Positions 54,276-61,818 of a stretch of DNA of 64,000 nucleotides are shown piece by piece. The DNA is from Planctomycetota bacterium (GTDB lineage: Bacteria > Planctomycetota > UBA1135 > GCA-002686595). The notes beneath the pieces were generated by a model, which worked only from the letters and a program-made list of their open reading frames with translations, searched no databases and was not told the origin of the DNA. How positions within the stretch are numbered: the stretch's first letter is position 1; each line of letters begins with the position of its first letter. The translations under genes and the position numbers were made by a program. The stretch spans positions 186,001 through 250,000 of the forward strand of contig JADJNY010000004.1 in assembly GCA_016714045.1 (NCBI GenBank), in the 5' to 3' direction.

Positions 54276-54430
54276 AGCGCTCGTTGCTGAGAGCCAATCG
54301 AGCCCCGTGCAAGCCAGGACCGGTCCTCCGGCCCAGGCTTGTGCGGGGCCCGGAATGCGAAGCAGCCGATGTGTTCCGTTGCGCCTCTTCCGCTTGCATC
54401 GCCTCAGCTGGCAAGTGCGTCCCGACCGAC
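54276..54430 (-). repeat. Dispersed structured repeat, copy 5
   Basis: Reverse orientation. Hairpin at 54302-54349 with the TCCT/AGGA loop; three mismatches and one wobble in 22 bp, the least perfect copy. Outer TCGTTGCTGAGAGCCAATCG and CCCGACCGAC ends are conserved. Lies between the ATPase gene and a small Cys-rich protein gene in a 311-bp gap that holds no other gene. Confidence 0.82.
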
Positions 54431-54478
54431 CCCCGTTGATTCCCATCCCACCCCACCCACCGCGCTAGAATCACCGCG

Positions 54479-54817
54479 ATGTCGCTCGACGACCGCTTCC
54501 AGGAGTACTTCGCCGCGCTCGACCGGGCCGGCCAGAAGGACCGGTGCTTCCTCTGCCGCCGCACTCCCGCCGAAGTGAAGCTCTTCTTCGGCTTCGACGA
54601 GGACGGCGTGCCGCTCAAGGCGAGCGAGTTCGGGCTCGAGGACATCTCGCTCGATGCGACCGACATCATGAGCTACCGCGGCGAACGCCCCGTCTGCGCG
54701 ATCTGCCAGCTCAGCTTCGACGCCGTGTTCGCGCTCGGCGAACGCGACGTGCTCGAGCGGCTGATCGACGAGATGGAGACGAACCGCGACTACCTGTGGC
54801 CGCGTGAGCAGCCGTGA
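54479..54817 (+). CDS. Small zinc-finger-like hypothetical protein
   Basis: 112 residues beginning MSLDDRFQEYFAALDRAGQK. Two Cys-x2-Cys pairs (CFLCRRTPAEVKLFFGFDED near residue 23, CAICQLSFDAVFALGERDVL near 73) could form one zinc site; the rest is helical and acidic. No family recognised. Its stop (54815-54817) overlaps the upstream region of the next gene by only 7 bp, so the two are probably translated from one message. Confidence 0.75.
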   Translation: MSLDDRFQEYFAALDRAGQKDRCFLCRRTPAEVKLFFGFDEDGVPLKASEFGLEDISLDATDIMSYRGERPVCAICQLSFDAVFALGERDVLERLIDEMETNRDYLWPREQP

Positions 54818-54824
54818 GGACGAC

Positions 54825-55829
54825 ATGTTCCACCCGATCCCGCACGTTTCCGCCCTCCTGATCGCGCTCGCCACGTTCGCCGTGTCGCCGAGCGAGCCGC
54901 AGTCGAGCTCCGCGCCGCGCTTCGACGACGCGTTCTGGAAGACGTGGGGCGACGGGCAGGCGGAGCTCTCGTCCTACGACCTCGTCTTCCCGCGCTACGG
55001 CGCGCCGCGCAAGGGCACCGCGGTCGCGATCGTCGTCACGGAGACGTTCGACGCCGACACGCACGTGAAGCGCGAAGGGAGCGCGCGCAAGGACGGGAAG
55101 GACCTGCCCGTGCTCAAGCTCAACCTCGTCGAGGACTTCGCGACGGGCGTGTACGACTACAACTTGATGACGAGCGTCTTCGTCGGCCTCGTCGAACACC
55201 GCGGGATGCCCGCGGGCGCGCTCGTGAAGGAGACCTTCAGCGCGCAGGAGTGGTGCGGCCACGCGTGGATGCAGGTCGATGCGCGCGGTGGTGAGCTCGC
55301 GCACGAGCTGCACAGCTACTTCGAGGGCGAGGGCGACCAGTCGAGCACGCTCGCGAACGCGAAGAACGGCCTCGCGGAGGACGCGCTGCTCCTGTGGGCG
55401 CGCGGACTCGCGGGACCGATGCTCGCGCCGGGCGAGGAGCGCACCGTGCCGATGCTGCGCTCGCTCGCGACCACGCGGCTCGCGCACGTGCCGCTCGTCT
55501 GGGACGAGGCCGCGCTGAAGCGCGAGACCGGCGCGCTCGAGCGCGCGGTCCCCGCGGGCACGTTCGAGTGCGACGTCTACCGCGCGACCATCCGCCGCGC
55601 CGACGACGCGAAGGCGCGCGCGGGCGGCAAGCTCCCCGCGACGTGCACGTGGACGCTGCTCGTGGAGCGCGTCGCACCGCGCCGCGTCGTGCGTTTCGAG
55701 AACGACGCCGGTCTCGTCGGCGAGCTCGCCGCGAGCGCGCGCATGAAGTACTGGGAGCTGAACGGCCCCGGCGGCGAGGCGGGCCTGGAGCGCCTCGGCC
55801 TGAAACCGCGGCCCGCACGCACGCCGTGA
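54825..55829 (+). CDS. Hypothetical secreted protein
   Basis: 334 residues. Signal-like start MFHPIPHVSALLIALATFAV then SPSEPQSSSAP. The mature part contains DAFWKTWGDGQAELSSYDLV, KLNLVEDFATGVYDYNLMTS and ETFSAQEWCGHAWMQVDARG, a set I associate with uncharacterised planctomycete septum or secreted proteins, without a known activity. The ATG at 54825 has GAGGA 5 bp upstream; a GTG at 54804 is less likely. Co-transcribed with the small Cys-rich protein gene. Confidence 0.7.
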   Translation: MFHPIPHVSALLIALATFAVSPSEPQSSSAPRFDDAFWKTWGDGQAELSSYDLVFPRYGAPRKGTAVAIVVTETFDADTHVKREGSARKDGKDLPVLKLNLVEDFATGVYDYNLMTSVFVGLVEHRGMPAGALVKETFSAQEWCGHAWMQVDARGGELAHELHSYFEGEGDQSSTLANAKNGLAEDALLLWARGLAGPMLAPGEERTVPMLRSLATTRLAHVPLVWDEAALKRETGALERAVPAGTFECDVYRATIRRADDAKARAGGKLPATCTWTLLVERVAPRRVVRFENDAGLVGELAASARMKYWELNGPGGEAGLERLGLKPRPARTP

Positions 55830-56098
55830 TCGTTCGAGGATCGGGCGCTCGCTCCGAGCGCGCGGAGTCGAGTTCGCGAGCCTGATCTGGAGCGCGCGCG
55901 GCCCCCCGCGGCCAGCGACACCGCGCCGTGTGACGCTTCGCGTCCAGATCGCGCACGAGCTCACTACTCACGACGAGTTCGGCCGTCGAAACGAGGAAGC
56001 TGGCGAACGGCTCGATCGCACTCTCTACCATCACGCCCCCCCGCTCCGCGGCGACGTCCGCGGGGTCTTTCGGATTCGCCTGGACGAGAGAGGTTCGA

Positions 56099-57715
56099 AT
56101 GTCGGCCACGCACGCGAGCACGCCCACGCACGACTTCAGCCGCGAGGAGAAGCGCGTCATCTTCGCTTCGTCGCTCGGGACCGTGTTCGAGTGGTACGAC
56201 TTCTACTTGTATGCGACGCTCGCGCCGTTCTTCGCGGCGCTCTTCTTCCCGAAGGGCAACGACACCGCGGCGCTCCTCTCGGCGTTCGCGACCTACGCCG
56301 CGGGCTTCCTCGTGCGGCCGTTCGGCGCGCTCGTGTTCGGCCGCGTCGGCGACCTCGTCGGGCGCAAGTACACGTTCCTCGTGACGATCGTGGTCATGGG
56401 CGGCGCGACGTTCCTCGTCGGGCTCCTGCCGACCTTCGAGACCATCGGTTGGGCGGCGCCGGTGCTGCTCGTCACGCTCCGTTTGCTGCAAGGCCTCGCG
56501 CTCGGCGGCGAGTACGGCGGCGCGGCGACCTACGTCGCGGAGCACGCGTCACCGGGCAAGCGCGGGCTCGACACGTCGTGGATCCAGACGACGGCGACGA
56601 TCGGCTTCTTCCTCGCGCTCGCCGTGATCGGCCTCTGCCGCGTGAACCTCGAGGCGAAGGACTTCACGGCGTGGGGCTGGCGCATCCCGTTCCTGGCTTC
56701 GGTCGTCTTGCTCGGCATCTCGATCTACATCCGCCTCAAGCTCGAGGAGTCGCCGATGTTCCGGCGCATGAAGGCGGAAGGGAAGGGCTCGAAAGCGCCG
56801 CTCACCGAGAGCTTCCTCCGCTATCCGAACAACAAGTACGTCCTCCTCGCGCTGCTCGGCGCGACCGCCGGACAGGGCGTCGTCTGGTACACGGGGCAGT
56901 TCTACGCGCTCTTCTTCCTCTCGATCACGCTCAAGCTCGACTACCTCACCACCTACACGCTGATCGGGCTCTCGCTCCTGATCGGCACGCCGTTCTTCGT
57001 GCTGTTCGGTTGGCTCTCCGACCGCATCGGCCGCTTGAAGATCATCCTGATCGGCTGCTTGCTCGCTGCGCTCACGTACTTCCCGTTGTTCCAAGGCCTC
57101 ACGCACTACGTGAACCCGGCGCTCGAGTCCTTCCAGGCGCGGAACAAGGTCGCCGTGGCCGCGACGGACTCGAACTTCCACCTCTTCGTCGGACCGTGGA
57201 GCACCTTCAGCGACGGCGATCGCGCGCGAGACTACCTCACGAAGCAAGGGCTCTCGTTCGAGTCGCGCCCAGCGGTCGAAGGGAAGTCGGTCGTCACGTA
57301 CGTGAACGACGTCGCGATCGACGGCTGGGACGAGGCCAAGGTGAGCGCCGCGCTCGCCGCGGCGGGCTACCCGCAAGGTCCGGCGGACACGTCGAAGATC
57401 GACTACGTGATGGCCGAGCTCCTGCTCGTGATCATGGTCGTGTACGTCGCGATGGTGTACGGGCCGATCGCGGCGTTCCTCGTCGAGCTCTTCCCGACGC
57501 GCATCCGCTACACGTCGATGTCGCTGCCGTACCACATCGGCAACGGCTGGTTCGGCGGGATGCTCCCGCTCACGGCCACGGCGATGGTCGCGGCGACCGG
57601 CGACATCTACTACGGGCTCTGGTACCCGATCGTCGTGGCGCTCATGACACTCGTCATCGGCGGGCTGTTCCTGCGCGAGACGAAGGACCTCGACTTCCAT
57701 CGCAGCGGCGACTAG
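56099..57715 (+). CDS. MFS transporter, metabolite:H+ symporter (MHS) family
   Basis: 538 residues, 12 predicted helices. The MHS signature is strong: SLGTVFEWYDFYLYATLAPF, FLVRPFGALVFGRVGDLVGR, LRLLQGLALGGEYGGAATYV and FGWLSDRIGRLKIILIG. These proteins take up dicarboxylates, shikimate or osmolytes with protons. An insertion of about 90 residues (roughly 345-435, SFQARNKVAVAATDSNFHLF onward) interrupts the second half before the last helices, larger than in ProP or ShiA. Stand-alone; an intrinsic terminator follows. Confidence 0.9.
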   Translation: MSATHASTPTHDFSREEKRVIFASSLGTVFEWYDFYLYATLAPFFAALFFPKGNDTAALLSAFATYAAGFLVRPFGALVFGRVGDLVGRKYTFLVTIVVMGGATFLVGLLPTFETIGWAAPVLLVTLRLLQGLALGGEYGGAATYVAEHASPGKRGLDTSWIQTTATIGFFLALAVIGLCRVNLEAKDFTAWGWRIPFLASVVLLGISIYIRLKLEESPMFRRMKAEGKGSKAPLTESFLRYPNNKYVLLALLGATAGQGVVWYTGQFYALFFLSITLKLDYLTTYTLIGLSLLIGTPFFVLFGWLSDRIGRLKIILIGCLLAALTYFPLFQGLTHYVNPALESFQARNKVAVAATDSNFHLFVGPWSTFSDGDRARDYLTKQGLSFESRPAVEGKSVVTYVNDVAIDGWDEAKVSAALAAAGYPQGPADTSKIDYVMAELLLVIMVVYVAMVYGPIAAFLVELFPTRIRYTSMSLPYHIGNGWFGGMLPLTATAMVAATGDIYYGLWYPIVVALMTLVIGGLFLRETKDLDFHRSGD

Positions 57716-57734
57716 CGCGCGCTCGAAACGAACA

Positions 57735-57767
57735 CACCTCGCCGAGGTCGTCGGCGAGGTGCGTTTT
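57735..57767 (+). terminator. Intrinsic terminator after the MFS gene
   Basis: Perfect 11-bp stem CACCTCGCCGA (57735-57745) and TCGGCGAGGTG (57751-57761), 5-nt loop, then CGTTTT. Also placed to end the convergent selenoprotein-type gene. Confidence 0.8.
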
Positions 57768-57809
57768 CGGCTCGCGGGGAGCGCGGGGCCTCGCTCCCGG
57801 CGCGGTCGT

Positions 57810-58961
57810 TCACTTCGCGGCCTTGGCTTCAGCGATCAGCTTGACGACCGCGTCCTCCATCTGCTTTCCGCGCAGGTTCTTGTGCCGAATGACGCCCTTC
57901 GCATCGAGGATGTAGATCGTCGGCCAACCTTGGACGCCCCACTTGGTGGCGAGCGGTCCGCTGGTCGAAACGTCGATCGCCTGACGCCAGGTGATCTTCT
58001 CCTTGGCGAGGATCTTCTTGACGGCTTCGGCGTCACCGTCGCTGTTGATGCCGAGCAGGGCGAAGGGTTCGTTCTTGAGGCGCTCCACGAGCTCCCGTTC
58101 GTGCGGAATCATCGCACGGCACGGGCCTCACCATTCGCCCCAGAAATCGATGACGACGACCTTGCCCTTGTAGTCGCTGAGCTTCCACTTCACGCCGTTC
58201 TCGTCGACGGTCTCGAAGTCGGGCGCGACCTTGCCCTCGACGAGGTTGTCCCGGACGAAGATCCAGCCTTCGGCGAGTTGCCCGTAGGTCTGCTCGCCCC
58301 ACGGCATCTTCTGGTCCTTGAACTCCTTCGCGAGGCGATCGTAGAGCGCGCGCAGCTCGGGCGCGTCCTCGCCCTTCTCCTGCTCGATCCGCTGCGCGTC
58401 CGAGAACGCGAGCGCGGCGAGCACGGGCTTCGTGGTGTTCTTCGCGCGGAGCGTCTCGATCGCCTTGGTGCCCTCTTCCTCACCGAGCGCGTACTGCGCC
58501 ATGAAGACGAGGATCGCGAGCTCCGGTGAAGCGACGTGCTCGTCGAGCAGAGTCTTCGCCGTCGACTTGACGAGCTCTTCGTCCTCCGTCTGCCCGGCGA
58601 GCATCAGGACTTGGACGAGCGACTTCGCCGCCGTCTCCGTGCCCTTCGCAGCCTTGGCGAGCGCCTGGAACTCGGGGAGGAAGGTCTTCGCGGGGTTCTC
58701 CTCCTCGATGAGCTTGCTCTGCGCCTCCTCGCTGCCCGCGCTCTGGAGCTTCGCTTCGAGGTCTTTTCCAGCCTGCTCGTAGCGCTGCTTCAGCTCGTCG
58801 AACTTCTTCGCGTACTCGTCCTTCGGCGCCGGCGCTTCCTTGGCCGGTTCCTTCACGTCCTTCGGCTTCGGCGCCTGCGCAACGGCCAGCGCGGGGAAGG
58901 CCCCCAGCGCGAGCGCGGCGAAGGTCGAACGCAGCCACCATGCGTTTCGCTTCACGGTCAT
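57810..58961 (-). CDS. TlpA/thioredoxin-like exported protein with in-frame TGA at the catalytic Cys (candidate selenoprotein)
   Basis: Read through one TGA (58130-58128), the gene gives 383 residues. Signal peptide MTVKRNAWWLRSTFAALALG, an Ala/Lys/Glu-rich helical region (20-235), then a thioredoxin fold: APDFETVDENGVKWKLSDYK, VVVIDFWGEW-U-GPCRAMIPHE, LLGINSDGDAEAVKKI and GWPTIYILDAKGVIRHKN. The TGA replaces exactly the first Cys of WCGPC (position 278; Cys281 intact). Both sides are fully open in the same frame and family-typical, so a stop is unlikely. Periplasmic thiol or peroxide reduction is inferred. AGGAG precedes the ATG. If TGA stops here, the product would be a truncated 277-residue protein. 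Confidence 0.85.
58094..58125 (-). promoter_or_regulatory. SECIS-like hairpin directly after the in-frame TGA
   Basis: In the mRNA sense, two bases after the TGA: CCCG, a 3-nt bulge, CGTGCG, loop ATGATTC, CGCACG, 2-nt bulge, CGGG. The upper stem is perfect and the apical loop begins about 15 nt after TGA, the place where bacterial SECIS elements sit. The loop lacks the classic GGUC but a G closes it. Predicted from sequence only. Confidence 0.6.
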
Positions 58962-59084
58962 CTCTCCTGCCGATGAGTCGGCGACTGGAATGGCTCACGC
59001 ACACGCGCGAGTCGGAGAGACGTTAGCAAAGGAGCTCGAATCGCGCTGCGGTCCCTGCCTGCGCCGCGGCGAAGGGCGCGCGAG

Positions 59085-60209
59085 TCAGCGCTTCCCGGTG
59101 AGCTCGAGCTTCCAGAGCTCGACGCCGAGCGCGTACCCGACCCAACCCTCGCCGTCGCGCACGATCCGGAGCTTGTTCACCGCGTTGCCGAGCTCGCACC
59201 GCGCCCACGTCGCTCCCCCATCGCGCGTTTCGAAACCGCCCCCCATCGCGCCGACCCAGCCCGTGTTCGCGTCGACGAACGCGACCCCGAACTCGCGCAC
59301 CTTCGCGTCGTCGACGAGCGGGAGCTCGCTCCACGTCTTTCCGCCGTCCACGGTCTTCGCGATGAAGCGCTGCGTGCGCTTCGGATCGGGGTCGTACGAC
59401 TGGATCGTGCAGTAGCCGACGTCGCGCGTCGGAAACGAGAGCTTCCACGTGAGCTCGAACGCGCGCGGACCCTCCCAGGCCTGCACCCACGTCTCGCCAC
59501 CGTCCTCGGTCCGCAGGATGCGGGCGTGCGAGTCCTGCACTTCCGTGTTCGAGGCCGCGGCGATCACGCCGTGCTGGCGATCGAAGAAGTGCACGTCGAG
59601 CACCATGCCCGCGAGCTGCGCGAGCTCCGTACGCTTCCACGTCGCGCCGAGGTCGTCCGAGCGCACGAACACGGCCGGCCCGCCGACGCGACCGCCGCCG
59701 ACGATCACGGCCTTCTCGTCGAGCTTGCCCGCGTTCACGAACGGAACGCGCACGACCTCGAGCGCACACAGCCCCTTCACCGGCTTCTCGCCCATCGGCA
59801 CGGGCTTCCACGTCGCTCCGCCGTCCGTCGTCCCGTAGAGCGGCGTCGCGTCCGTGACGCCGGGGAAGTAGTCGAGGCCGATGTTGCCCGCGAAACCGCG
59901 CTGCTCGTCGACGAACGCGATGCAGCGGAAGTACGTCCCCTTCTGCTCGAGGCGCAGCGCGAACGTCGCGCCCCCGTCCTTCGTCTCGAAGATCTTGCCC
60001 GCGCCGTTCACGTAGAACCCGTGACGCGCATCGAGAAAGCAGAGGTCGTCTTGCTTGCCGCGGTAGCTCTCGGTCGCGAGCTTCTTCCACGTGTGCGTCT
60101 CCGTCCTCGCGGTCGGGGTCGCGGCCCCCTCCGGTTGCTCGCCTTGCGCGAGGAGCGCGCGCGAGTCCGACACGAACGAGACGGCGAGGAGCACGAGGTC
60201 GAGGATCAT
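59085..60209 (-). CDS. Ycf48/BNR-repeat beta-propeller protein, exported
   Basis: 374 residues. Signal MILDLVLLAVSFVSDSRALL, then a low-complexity linker. The body has repeated Asp-box-like motifs: ETKDGGATF, GTTDGGATWKPV, RSDDLGATWKRT, RTEDGGETWVQA, KTVDGGKTWSEL and ETRDGGATWARC, each preceded by a strand such as HGFYVNGAGKIF. This is the photosystem II stability factor (Ycf48)/sialidase-type propeller of six or seven blades. Start at 60209 was picked for the signal peptide. In bacteria such proteins are secreted and of unknown function. Transcribed divergently from the bacilliredoxin gene. Confidence 0.87.
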   Translation of the reverse strand: MILDLVLLAVSFVSDSRALLAQGEQPEGAATPTARTETHTWKKLATESYRGKQDDLCFLDARHGFYVNGAGKIFETKDGGATFALRLEQKGTYFRCIAFVDEQRGFAGNIGLDYFPGVTDATPLYGTTDGGATWKPVPMGEKPVKGLCALEVVRVPFVNAGKLDEKAVIVGGGRVGGPAVFVRSDDLGATWKRTELAQLAGMVLDVHFFDRQHGVIAAASNTEVQDSHARILRTEDGGETWVQAWEGPRAFELTWKLSFPTRDVGYCTIQSYDPDPKRTQRFIAKTVDGGKTWSELPLVDDAKVREFGVAFVDANTGWVGAMGGGFETRDGGATWARCELGNAVNKLRIVRDGEGWVGYALGVELWKLELTGKR

Positions 60210-60662
60210 CGGGAGCTTCGGGGTTGGAGACTTCGACGGCAGCGTTCGGTGTCGAACGTGGTTCCGACCGCGGTCGATCACGGACTCCGTCGTGCGCGTG
60301 CCGTGGTCGTGCGAGCACGCTGCGAGCTCGTGGAGCGCACGCGGCGGCCGATCCTAGCGACGGCCCCACGCGCATCACGCGCCCTCACACGCTTCGAACG
60401 AGCTCGAGCCGGCGACTCCGCGCGCGCTTCGACGAAGCTCACACCCGCGGATCGGATCGAGCGAATCCCGACCCCGACGCGCCCAGCAGCGTCTTCTGGT
60501 TGGAAACTCGCGCTTCCTACGCGAGTTGCGACCTCCGCCGGCGTCGAAACTCCCGCGTCGCGCGCTCGACGGCTAGAATCTCGCCCCAACTCCCGGACGG
60601 GCCCCTTTCGGTCCCTTCGACACGCCGGGAGTCGACCTCCTCGAACCCCATCACGATCCACC
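60210..60662. other. Divergent intergenic region, no gene seen
   Basis: 453 bp between the Ycf48-like gene and the bacilliredoxin gene. It should contain two promoters. A possible AGAATCTCGCC near 60575 and a CCGGGAG near the end were noted, but no inverted repeat, hairpin or RNA gene convinced me. Confidence 0.35.
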
Positions 60663-61073
60663 ATGTACGACCCCGATCTCGTCCAGCCCATGCGCGAGGA
60701 AGTCACCCGACTCGGCGTGAAGGAGCTGAAGACGCCGCAAGAGGTCGAGACCGCGGTGCAGAAGCCCGGCACGACCCTGATCTTCGTGAACTCGGTCTGC
60801 GGCTGCGCCGCGGGCGGAGCTCGCCCCGGGCTCAAGCTGTCGCTCCTGAACAAGAAGAAGCCCGAGAACCTGTTCACCGTCTTCGCGGGCATGGACCTTC
60901 AGGCCGTCGAGAAGGCGCGCGAGTTCTTCAAGCCGTACCGTCCGAGCTCGCCGCAGATCGCGATCATGAAGGACGGCAAGCTCGTGAAGATGCTCCAGCG
61001 CCAGGACATCGAGGGGAAGGACCCCGCGACGATCGCGCGCTCGCTCACCGAGGCGTTCGACCAGTACTGCTGA
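60663..61073 (+). CDS. BrxA/BrxB family bacilliredoxin
   Basis: 136 residues, matching the YphP/YqiW family: MYDPDLVQPMREEVTRLGVK, TLIFVNSVCGCAAGGARPG with the characteristic Cys-Gly-Cys, FTVFAGMDLQAVEKAREFF and PSSPQIAIMKDGKLVKMLQR. In Firmicutes these remove bacillithiol from oxidised proteins; outside them the thiol partner is unclear. The protein ends in Cys just before the TGA stop. Start at 60663 follows the family. In a small cluster with the TlpA-like gene, suggesting a shared thiol-redox theme (inference). Confidence 0.9.
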   Translation: MYDPDLVQPMREEVTRLGVKELKTPQEVETAVQKPGTTLIFVNSVCGCAAGGARPGLKLSLLNKKKPENLFTVFAGMDLQAVEKAREFFKPYRPSSPQIAIMKDGKLVKMLQRQDIEGKDPATIARSLTEAFDQYC

Positions 61074-61162
61074 TCCGCGTCGTTCGCGACGCTCCGCGCG
61101 CCCGCTCCGAACCGTTCGAAGCGGGCGCGATCGTTCCTGGAACCCACGACCACGACCGCACG

Positions 61163-61603
61163 ATGGACGAAGCACGTCGAGAGCTCGCCGAGGCCTTCTT
61201 GCGCGAAGCGGTGTACCGCTCGCGCGCGTCGCAGGCGGTCTCGACGTTGTTGAAGCAGGGCGCGGCGCCGAAGCTCGGTCAGTGCGGGCTCGGAGAGCGC
61301 GCGGCGGTCGTGCTCGACCTCGACGCGAAAGGACGCGAGCTGTTCGAGCGGCTGTGGAGCGTGGAGCTCGGCGAGGTGGAACTCGCGCGTATTCGCGGCG
61401 TGATGCGGGAGTGGATCGAGGAGCAGGATGCGATGGATCGCACGCGGAACCACTTCTTGAAGGCGTTCCGCAAGGAGCATGGGTTCGATAGGACGAAGTA
61501 CACCGCGGCGGAGAGCGCGGAGTACGACGCCGGGCTCGAGCGGATCGCGCGAGAAGAGGATGCGGCGCGGCGGGCGGCGGCGGGGAGGTTGGTCGAGGGG
61601 TAG
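61163..61603 (+). CDS. Hypothetical protein, helical
   Basis: 146 residues starting MDEARRELAEAFLREAVYRS. Almost all helix with many charged residues; RSRASQAVSTLLKQGAAPKL, GVMREWIEEQDAMDRTRNHF and LKAFRKEHGFDRTKYTAAES look conserved-type. No family recognised. It starts 90 bp after the bacilliredoxin gene and may share its message; copy 6 of the structured repeat begins 15 bp after its stop. Confidence 0.7.
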   Translation: MDEARRELAEAFLREAVYRSRASQAVSTLLKQGAAPKLGQCGLGERAAVVLDLDAKGRELFERLWSVELGEVELARIRGVMREWIEEQDAMDRTRNHFLKAFRKEHGFDRTKYTAAESAEYDAGLERIAREEDAARRAAAGRLVEG

Positions 61604-61617
61604 CGGTTGCGAGTGAG

Positions 61618-61773
61618 GTCGTTCGGGGCGCAATTGCCGGGTGGGACGATCAAGGGGAGAGGGACGCAACGGAACACACGCGTGTGCTTCGCATCACGGA
61701 CCCCGCGCAGGCCAGGGCCGGAGGACCGGCCCTGGCCTGCGCGGGGTTCAATTGGCTCTCAGCAACGAGCGCG
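61618..61773 (+). repeat. Dispersed structured repeat, copy 6
   Basis: 156 bp, forward. CGCAATTGCCGGGTGGGACG, then CAACGGAACACACGCGTGTG, then the perfect 22-bp stem with AGGA loop at 61700-61747, then TCAATTGGCTCTCAGCAACG. Lies between convergent genes; the best-preserved copy, closest to copy 1 (about 60 bp beyond its right end also similar). Confidence 0.88.
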
Positions 61774-61818
61774 TGGTGGGGATGTGAATGTGGCGCGTGC
61801 GCGAGCGGAAGGAGTGGC

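Noticed and set aside
57810..58112. A separate 100-residue thioredoxin-like gene starting at the ATG after the TGA.
   Set aside because: It would begin after the first active-site position and lack half of the fold and any ribosome site; reading through TGA gives a complete exported protein.
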